From Candidatus Aenigmatarchaeota archaeon (lineage in GTDB: Archaea; Aenigmatarchaeota; Aenigmatarchaeia; QMZP01), in contig VGIZ01000046.1 of assembly GCA_016867675.1 (NCBI GenBank), positions 1 to 5,879 on the forward strand: a DNA stretch of 5,879 nucleotides. Direction: 5' to 3'. The notes under the pieces were generated by a model. That model searched no databases and was not told the origin of the DNA. It worked only from the letters and a program-made list of their open reading frames with translations. The first letter of the stretch is position 1, and every line of letters starts with the position of its first letter. The translations under genes and the position numbers were made by a program. This document shows positions 1 through 4,161 of the stretch, one piece after another.

Positions 1-113
1 CCGTTAATGGTGAGGACATACTCAGCGCCGCCGCCTTCACGCCTTCGCATGCCGACGCGGTAGGCCTGCTGCACCGGCGCGTCATCCCCAGCACCGGGTT
101 TAGCTGATGCCAT
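1..113 (-). CDS. N-terminal fragment of an unrecognised protein (3' part outside window)
   Basis: An ATG at 113-111 opens a minus-strand frame that runs to the window edge without a stop, giving 37 complete codons. The visible protein begins MASAKPGAGDDAPVQQAYRV and continues with a basic, Gly-rich stretch (MRRREGGG) followed by a strand-like EYVLTI. I do not recognise the family. The first 15 residues look like a flexible, Ala/Gly/Pro/Asp-rich leader without the hydrophobic core of a signal peptide. The start is supported by a palindromic TATA-like box centred about 36 nt upstream and by GTGA, a partial archaeal Shine-Dalgarno, 5 nt before the ATG. The propeller gene upstream is on the same strand, 82 nt away, but this gene appears to have its own promoter. 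Confidence 0.6.
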   Translation of the reverse strand, partial: MASAKPGAGDDAPVQQAYRVGMRRREGGGAEYVLTIN

Positions 114-144
114 AATTGTCACTATAAAATAATGACATTGTAGG

Positions 145-154
145 ATTTATAAAT
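145..154 (-). promoter_or_regulatory. TATA-like box for the gene at 1-113
   Basis: The sequence ATTTATAAAT is a perfect 10-bp palindrome in the gap between the propeller stop codon and the next ATG. Its centre is about 36 nt from the ATG at 113. With the usual archaeal spacing of about 26 nt from TATA centre to transcription start, transcription would begin near 123 and give a leader of roughly 10 nt that includes the GTGA motif at 119-122. The palindrome gives no direction; the minus strand is assigned from the downstream gene. Confidence 0.5.
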
Positions 155-195
155 GCCGCTCCCGCACGGCTTTGGGCTCTTGTCGGGTTCTGCGG

Positions 196-1497
196 TCAGA
201 ATTCCCTCTTCTTAATGTAGCTGCGCTTGCCCGAAGCGACGTAATCGCTCTTTTCCTTCCTGATGTATGTGCCTGAGAATTCGCCGTAGCCGCTGAGGTC
301 GCGCCCTTCTTCCTTCTTGTCAACCTTTGCTTCCTCAGGGGGGCGCCAGGTAAATTCAACCCTGTCTTTGCCTTTCGCATACTTGACATCGACGGGCGCC
401 ATGTAGCTGAGGCTTGTGGGAAACTTCCACAGAAGCCTGCCTGAGTCCTTGTCCAGGGCATAGAAGTTGCAGTCCCACCCCCCGACGTATACGGCGCCGC
501 CTTTCACCACAGGCCTTGCGACTATGGGGGCCCTTGTTGCAAAGCTCCAGAGGAGCTTCCCTGAACGCTCATCCAGCGCGTACAGCCTCCCGTCGCACGA
601 GCCGACATACGCAACCCCGTCATGCACCCTCGGGCTGTTGATTACCATGTTGTTCGTGGTGAACCTCCATGACATCCTGCCACGCGCGTCAACCGAGTAC
701 ACGTTGTTGTCCCTGGAGCCGAACATTATGTTGTCGCCACTGGAGCCCGGCGTCATCATAGGAAGGCAGTCGCCGGTGGCGAACTTCCACCTCAGCCTGC
801 CTTCGGCTGTGAGTGAATAGAGGTTGTGGTCGTTGCAGGCGAAGTATATGTCGCCCTTCAGCATGACGGCTGAACCCGCGGCATCGCCCGCCCTGAATTT
901 CCAGAGCAGCCTGCCGCCTGTGTCCAGCGCATAGAAGCTGCTGTCACCGGAGCCGAAGTATATCCTGCCACTGGAGACAATGGGGTCGGATGCTACGGGG
1001 CCGCTGGTTTTGAACGCCCAGAGCAGCCTGCCTTTGAGCGAAAGCGCGTAGAGGTTCCCGTCCTCCGAGCCGAAATAAACCGCGCCGTTGTCTATCAGCG
1101 GCTTTGATATTATCTTGCCGCCTGTCGGGAACTTCCAGAGCAGCCTGCCGCCGCTGGCTTCTATTGCATAGAGGCAGTTGTCGAACGAGCCTGCATATGC
1201 TACGCCGTTGTCCAGGGACACTATGGGCGTGTTGTGCCCGGTCTTGAAGCTCCATATCAGCCTGCCTTCCATGCTGATGCAGTAGACGTTCATGTCGCAG
1301 CAGCCGAAGTATATCCTGTCGCCCCATATCTCGCATGCCCTGTATATGCTGCCGCCGACCCCCACATTGAAGGCCTGGTTTTCGCTTGACTGCTTGACCT
1401 CGATGAGCATGGTCTCGACTTCCAAGTCGCCGAAGGAGTCGTCCAGCGTGAAGCCCACGTCGGAGCGGACGTTGCCATCGCTGACATACCTGTTCAT
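196..1497 (-). CDS. Cytoplasmic eight-bladed PQQ-like beta-propeller protein with a Lys/Tyr-rich tail
   Basis: This 433-residue protein is almost entirely PQQ/quinoprotein-type repeats. Each repeat has a YFGS-D-NLYAL strand pair followed by a GRLLWKF-T motif. The docking tryptophans fall at residues 82, 121, 160, 199, 237, 277, 317 and 357, a spacing of 38-40 residues, so an eight-bladed propeller is expected. There is no signal peptide or membrane segment, unlike exported quinoprotein dehydrogenases and BamB, so it is probably cytoplasmic and probably a binding scaffold, not a PQQ enzyme. Residues 1-50 lack a repeat but may supply the closing strand. Residues 362-433 form a Lys-rich linker and a Tyr-rich tail. 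The ATG at 1497 is favoured because a T-rich TATA-like element is centred 26 nt upstream, fitting a leaderless transcript; no Shine-Dalgarno is visible. It lies 30 nt downstream of a radical SAM/SPASM gene on the same strand, suggesting a functional link. The exact role is unknown. Confidence 0.9.
   Translation of the reverse strand: MNRYVSDGNVRSDVGFTLDDSFGDLEVETMLIEVKQSSENQAFNVGVGGSIYRACEIWGDRIYFGCCDMNVYCISMEGRLIWSFKTGHNTPIVSLDNGVAYAGSFDNCLYAIEASGGRLLWKFPTGGKIISKPLIDNGAVYFGSEDGNLYALSLKGRLLWAFKTSGPVASDPIVSSGRIYFGSGDSSFYALDTGGRLLWKFRAGDAAGSAVMLKGDIYFACNDHNLYSLTAEGRLRWKFATGDCLPMMTPGSSGDNIMFGSRDNNVYSVDARGRMSWRFTTNNMVINSPRVHDGVAYVGSCDGRLYALDERSGKLLWSFATRAPIVARPVVKGGAVYVGGWDCNFYALDKDSGRLLWKFPTSLSYMAPVDVKYAKGKDRVEFTWRPPEEAKVDKKEEGRDLSGYGEFSGTYIRKEKSDYVASGKRSYIKKREF
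418..1311 (-). repeat. Eight tandem beta-propeller repeat units of 114-120 bp
   Basis: Within the propeller gene, eight units of 38-40 codons follow one another. Their Y/M-F/V/A-G/A-x-x-D motifs begin at residues 63, 101, 141, 180, 218, 258, 297 and 337. The GRLLW segment keeps recognisable DNA similarity: the plus strand repeatedly shows CAGCCTGCC next to TTCCA. The units are diverged, so this is an old protein repeat and not a recent DNA array. Confidence 0.85.
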
Positions 1498-1518
1498 AAT
1501 GAAGAGTTGAAAAGAGGG

Positions 1519-1527
1519 AATAAAAAA
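1519..1527 (-). promoter_or_regulatory. T-rich element between the radical SAM and propeller genes: TATA-like box, possibly also a terminator
   Basis: Directly after the radical SAM stop codon the minus strand reads TTTTTTATT. Its centre is 26 nt upstream of the propeller ATG, where a TATA box for a leaderless transcript would lie. The same nine bases occur in the oligo-T tract at 3460-3468, and a T6 run right after a stop codon could also act as an intrinsic archaeal terminator. Which role it plays cannot be decided from sequence. The rest of the 30-nt gap is pyrimidine-rich and has no Shine-Dalgarno motif. Confidence 0.4.
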
Positions 1528-3057
1528 CTACACATTCTTCACGAGCCTGCCCCAGCTCTCCTGGTTCCTGACGCACCCGGGGTCGCAGGCCTGCACGTCG
1601 CCCAGCATGGCGTATGCCCTTGCGCGGCAGCCGCCGCAGACGTTCCTGAACTCGCAGACCCCGCAGTTTGCCTTGAATGCCGACCTGTCCCTGAGCTTCT
1701 TCAGGACATCGTTGTTGTGCCAGACGCCGAGGAAATCGTCTGTCTTTATGTTGCCCAGCCTGATGGGAATGAACACGCAGGATTCTATGTCGCCGTTCGG
1801 CTCCAGGGCGCAGTAGAGCCTGCCTGTCCCGCAGCCGCCGATGAAGTCCGCGAGGAACCTTATGCTCTCGGTCATTTCGGGGCTGGCGTAGTCAAAATGC
1901 GTCATGGCTATGGTCGCGGCATGGCTCTCTATGCAGACCCTGCTGTACTGCGGCGCTGTTGAAAGCAGCTTTATCTTCCTCCTGCTGTTCTGGCTTGCAA
2001 GCAGCTTGAGCAGGTTCTCGCGCTGCTGCGGCGTGATGTCAAGCTCCTGGATGTTCTTGCCCCTGCCTGTCGGTATGAAGTTGTAGTGCATGAAGAACTG
2101 CGCGCCCAGCCTCTCTGACAGCTCTATGGCAGCAGGCACCTCCTTGTAGTTGTGGCTTGTGACTGTCATGGATATGCCGACCGTGAGGTCATGCTTGACC
2201 GCGTTCTTTATGCCCTGCATGGTCTTCTCAAACGCGTTCACGCCGCGGAACCAGTTGTGGGTCGCAGGCGTCGCGCCGTTGACGGAAACCTGCACGTAGA
2301 TGCAGTTCAGCTCCTTCAGCTTCTGCACGTTCTCCTTCGTCAGCAGCGTGCCATTGGTCGCAATGGAGAACGCCATGTCCTTCTCATGTATCCTCCTTGC
2401 GACCTCGAAGAAGTCCGTCCTCATCAGCGGCTCGCCGCCTGAAACCGCGATGTAAGCCACGCCCGCGTCAGCCATCTTATCAACCGCTGCCAGCGCCTGC
2501 TCGGTGTTCAGCTCGTCGGGCCGCGGCTTGTCCGCGAACTCGTAGCAGTGCCTGCACTTCAGGTTGCACAGCCTTGAGATGTTCCACACAACAAGGAACG
2601 GCGCATAGGCGGTGAAGGGCTTGGCCGGGCCGTATTTCGCTATGCCCTCGAGCACTGATGCAAGCCCCTTCCTCCACATCGGGTCGGCGAGATGCTGCTT
2701 AGCCATCTCCCTGCTTATGTCTGTGCGGGCAATCATGCTGTCAAGCGCCTTTGACATCAGGAATCTGGAAAACCTGCAGCCCAGGCACATGTCCGTGCTT
2801 TTGCCTGTTGCGTAAGCCAGGAGAGCGTTCTCTGTGCGCCTGCCGCACTTGGGGCAGCGCTTCGTGAGCCTTCTCAGCACGCCCCTTGTTGCCGAATTGC
2901 CGAGCCATTTGTCAATGAACTCCGCCATCTGCGTGGTTCGGTCTTTTTGGGGAGCCGCGTCTGGCAAAGTCTTCGGAACCGAAGCTGGCGGGCCTGCTGC
3001 TTCACTGCTGTCGGACTTCATCAAATTATCCTCCTGCTCCTGCCGCTCTTCAGCCAT
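1528..3057 (-). CDS. Radical SAM/SPASM protein with N-terminal zinc-ribbon-like motif
   Basis: This is a 509-residue protein if started at the ATG at 3057. Residues 1-45 are polar and probably disordered. Four cysteines in two pairs follow (CPKC at 68-71, CLGC at 91-94), resembling a zinc ribbon. A helical segment leads to the radical SAM core: CNLKCRHC (Cys164, 168, 171) for the SAM-cleaving 4Fe-4S cluster, SGGEP at 206-210, ATNGT at 233-237 and PTGRG at 329-333. The C-terminal SPASM domain (about 405-495) has Cys416-X10-Cys427, then CxxCxxxxxCxxC at 465-477 and Cys491/Cys495, enough for auxiliary clusters. SPASM proteins commonly modify peptides or proteins; the CGGCRARAY motif also resembles heme-pathway AhbC/AhbD/NirJ relatives, so the substrate is uncertain. 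The propeller gene follows after 30 nt. An in-frame GTG at 3066 is an alternative leaderless start, 27 nt from the TATA-like centre; the ATG has GGTG 6 nt upstream. No heme-pathway neighbour is seen. Confidence 0.93.
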   Translation of the reverse strand: MAEERQEQEDNLMKSDSSEAAGPPASVPKTLPDAAPQKDRTTQMAEFIDKWLGNSATRGVLRRLTKRCPKCGRRTENALLAYATGKSTDMCLGCRFSRFLMSKALDSMIARTDISREMAKQHLADPMWRKGLASVLEGIAKYGPAKPFTAYAPFLVVWNISRLCNLKCRHCYEFADKPRPDELNTEQALAAVDKMADAGVAYIAVSGGEPLMRTDFFEVARRIHEKDMAFSIATNGTLLTKENVQKLKELNCIYVQVSVNGATPATHNWFRGVNAFEKTMQGIKNAVKHDLTVGISMTVTSHNYKEVPAAIELSERLGAQFFMHYNFIPTGRGKNIQELDITPQQRENLLKLLASQNSRRKIKLLSTAPQYSRVCIESHAATIAMTHFDYASPEMTESIRFLADFIGGCGTGRLYCALEPNGDIESCVFIPIRLGNIKTDDFLGVWHNNDVLKKLRDRSAFKANCGVCEFRNVCGGCRARAYAMLGDVQACDPGCVRNQESWGRLVKNV

Positions 3058-3088
3058 AACAAGCACCGCATACTGCGATTGTGGTTAG

Positions 3089-3097
3089 AAAATAAAA
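3089..3097 (-). promoter_or_regulatory. TATA-like box for the radical SAM gene
   Basis: The minus strand reads CTTTTATTTTC around these positions, an AT-rich island in otherwise GC-rich sequence. The centre is 27 nt from the GTG at 3066 and 36 nt from the ATG at 3057. Transcription would therefore start around 3066, giving either a leaderless GTG start or a leader of about 9 nt before the ATG. This site and the plus-strand TATA-like box near 3168 form a divergent promoter pair about 75 bp apart. Confidence 0.5.
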
Positions 3098-3163
3098 GCC
3101 TTTCGCATGCTGCCTGCTGCGGCTGGAGGGCGGCTCAATGGCATGCCTCCGCGGCGGGCGAAA

Positions 3164-3172
3164 CAATTAAAG
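3164..3172 (+). promoter_or_regulatory. TATA-like box for the 85-residue CxxC protein
   Basis: The plus strand reads CAATTAAAG, with its centre about 27 nt before the ATG at 3195. That spacing fits a leaderless archaeal transcript. There is no Shine-Dalgarno motif in the AT-rich stretch between box and start. Confidence 0.45.
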
Positions 3173-3194
3173 CATCCTTTCTGAATATGTTACA

Positions 3195-3452
3195 ATGAAA
3201 GAGAAAGAGTTCAGAATAATAGACAAGTCATGCATTGTTTGCGGCAGGAAGCTGAAGATAAAGCTATACGAAGACGGTTCGTACAGGAATGGGCAGTATT
3301 TCGGTGTCTTAAATGTCCCTGTAGGCAGGGGAAAAGACAGAAAGATAGGGGCTGCCAGACTGGGAAACATGAAATGTGATGTTTTTGAGTGGACGGGCAG
3401 GAAAATGAAAGCCGAGTACTGGGAATGTGACGAATGCTTCGATGAGGCGTAA
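3195..3452 (+). CDS. Small hypothetical protein with two CxxC pairs (zinc-ribbon-like)
   Basis: This 85-residue protein starts MKEKEFRIIDKSCIVCGRKL and ends in an acidic CDECFDEA. Cys13-Cys16 and Cys78-Cys81 form two CxxC pairs about 60 residues apart, a layout that could bind one zinc; Cys61 is a further single cysteine. Between them are strand-like stretches with many Lys, Arg, Gly and aromatic residues (KIKLYEDGSY, GQYFGVLNV). No known family is recognised. A small nucleic-acid- or protein-binding zinc ribbon is plausible but is inference. A TATA-like box 27 nt upstream supports the start and a leaderless transcript. The codons are visibly more AT-rich (AAA, AGA, ATA) than in the radical SAM gene. 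It is transcribed divergently from the radical SAM gene, so shared regulation is possible. Confidence 0.75.
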   Translation: MKEKEFRIIDKSCIVCGRKLKIKLYEDGSYRNGQYFGVLNVPVGRGKDRKIGAARLGNMKCDVFEWTGRKMKAEYWECDECFDEA

Positions 3453-3468
3453 AATGAAAAATAAAAAA
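3451..3468 (-). terminator. Oligo-T tract, candidate terminator for the barrel-PIN transcription unit
   Basis: Read on the minus strand this tract is TTTTTTATTTTTCATTTT, three T runs in 18 nt with no hairpin before it, typical of oligo-T-dependent archaeal termination. It lies about 185 nt beyond the PIN stop codon, on the far side of the convergent 41-residue gene. It begins right after the stop codon of the plus-strand 85-residue gene. No comparable T tract is visible closer to the PIN stop. Confidence 0.45.
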
Positions 3469-3502
3469 CCAGCTACCTGAACTCAGCCTTCTTCAACGAA
3501 GC

Positions 3503-3510
3503 TTTTTATA
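3503..3510 (+). promoter_or_regulatory. TATA-like box for the 41-residue microprotein
   Basis: The plus strand reads TTTTTATA, with its centre about 25 nt before the ATG at 3532, right for a leaderless transcript. A second AT-rich run (GTATATAT) lies directly before the ATG and is too close to be the functional box. The T5 run could also help terminate the upstream 85-residue gene. Confidence 0.5.
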
Positions 3511-3531
3511 CGCGAGGTCCAAGTATATATC

Positions 3532-3657
3532 ATGAAAAGGATGAGCTGGGAAGAGTTGAACGAATACATTGAAGGGGCCAGGAAAGACCCTGTGTTCATG
3601 TCAGACCTGCGCGAATTCATACGCCAGACTACAGGCAAGGCAAAGAAGAGATGTTAG
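3532..3657 (+). CDS. 41-residue microprotein of unknown function, convergent with the PIN gene
   Basis: An ATG at 3532 opens a short frame ending with TAG at 3655-3657. The product begins MKRMSWEELNEYIEGARKDP and ends in a basic tail (GKAKKRC). It looks like a compact, mostly helical protein with amphipathic Glu/Lys/Arg-rich segments and no membrane stretch. I do not recognise it. Support for it being real comes from the well-placed TATA-like box 25 nt upstream, the ordinary codon choice (AGG, GAA, CTG, GCC) and the snug end: its stop codon overlaps the stop of the opposing PIN gene by 4 bp. A helical antitoxin for the PIN nuclease is conceivable, but tail-to-tail orientation is not the normal VapBC order and no DNA-binding fold is evident. 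Confidence 0.55.
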   Translation: MKRMSWEELNEYIEGARKDPVFMSDLREFIRQTTGKAKKRC

Positions 3658-4154
3658 ATAATTCTGTCCTTGAATTCTTCGTATCGGATTATGCCAGGCG
3701 TCAGCATGTTGTTTTCTTTGTTGACGCGGCTGTATGCATTCTTCGCGTGTTTGGATGCAAGCGTCCTGTTGTCCTCTGACACAACTATATCAAGCCTGCT
3801 CAATGTGGCTTGCGCGACCAGCATGAAATCGTTCCTCACCTCATCCCAGCTGCAGGCGCCTCCGCTGCTTTTATAGGCGCCGAAATACAGCGACGCGATG
3901 GATTTTGCCAGCGGCGACAAACTTATGATGTGGTCTTTCGTCATGCTGTCGTAAAGGTCCAGAAGCGCCATACGCAAATTGTGCCCGTTCCATCGCCTGC
4001 TCTTGGCGGTTGACCTCAATTCATTTCTTACTATGCCGATGCCATAGATTATCAAGTCACCCTTTAGGGCTTCCGTCTTTTCCTTGAATGCTCTCTGTAT
4101 GCCGTCTTCTATTATCATCCCGTAGATGTTTGTGTCAAGAATCACGCGGAGCAT
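3654..4154 (-). CDS. PIN-domain nuclease (VapC-like)
   Basis: This 166-residue protein has the PIN signature. VILDTN lies at the N terminus (Asp7), an Asn-Glu pair at 44-45, Asp109 in NDFMLVAQA, and Asp128 in the VVSEDNRTL segment. These four acidic residues match the metal-binding set of active PIN ribonucleases. It is slightly longer than a typical 130-150-residue VapC. The ATG lies 5 nt after the stop codon of the upstream barrel gene; GAGGT, overlapping that TGA, could serve as a Shine-Dalgarno but is only 2 nt from the ATG, so translational coupling is likely. No antitoxin gene precedes it, so a classical VapBC module is not supported; a housekeeping RNA-processing PIN nuclease is equally possible. 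The last codons and TAA overlap the end of a convergent small gene. RNA cleavage is inferred from the family. Confidence 0.85.
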   Translation of the reverse strand: MLRVILDTNIYGMIIEDGIQRAFKEKTEALKGDLIIYGIGIVRNELRSTAKSRRWNGHNLRMALLDLYDSMTKDHIISLSPLAKSIASLYFGAYKSSGGACSWDEVRNDFMLVAQATLSRLDIVVSEDNRTLASKHAKNAYSRVNKENNMLTPGIIRYEEFKDRII

Positions 4155-4156
4155 CT

Positions 4157-4161
4157 ACCTC
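4157..4161 (-). promoter_or_regulatory. Shine-Dalgarno-like GAGGT overlapping the upstream stop codon
   Basis: The minus strand reads TGAGGTAG and then ATG. The last two bases of the barrel gene's TGA start a GAGGT motif, which leaves only two bases before the PIN start. The close spacing suggests reinitiation or coupling by ribosomes finishing the upstream gene. It supports the two genes being one transcription unit. Confidence 0.4.

Noticed and set aside
160..175. A GCCG/CGGC hairpin after the propeller stop as a terminator
   Set aside because: The stem is only four base pairs and no T run follows it directly. Archaeal terminators depend on oligo-T tracts.
1498..1527. A short precursor-peptide gene between the radical SAM and propeller genes
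   Set aside because: The gap is 30 nt and pyrimidine-rich, with no room for a coding frame.
944..1576. A 210-codon minus-strand frame crossing the propeller start
   Set aside because: It overlaps the propeller and radical SAM genes in another frame, and its translation is an Arg/Gln/Leu-rich sequence typical of an out-of-frame reading of GC-rich coding DNA.
1507..1962. A 151-codon plus-strand frame antisense to the radical SAM C terminus
   Set aside because: It sits entirely opposite the strongly conserved SPASM domain region, has an Ala/Val/Pro-rich translation without motifs, and no promoter-like element.
1528..3057. Firm assignment of the radical SAM gene as AhbC, AhbD or NirJ (heme pathway)
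   Set aside because: The SPASM motif is similar, but the zinc-ribbon-like N terminus, the length and the absence of heme-biosynthesis neighbours do not support a specific symbol.
3105..3146. Two GCATGC palindromes 36 bp apart in the divergent promoter region, as paired operators
   Set aside because: The six-base palindromes have different flanks and are expected by chance at this composition. A nearby GGAGG/CCTCC pair gives only a 5-bp stem with a 16-nt loop.
3532..4154. A classical VapBC toxin-antitoxin operon
   Set aside because: The only small partner is convergent, not upstream on the same strand, and shows no AbrB, RHH or other antitoxin DNA-binding motif. The PIN gene instead follows the barrel gene.
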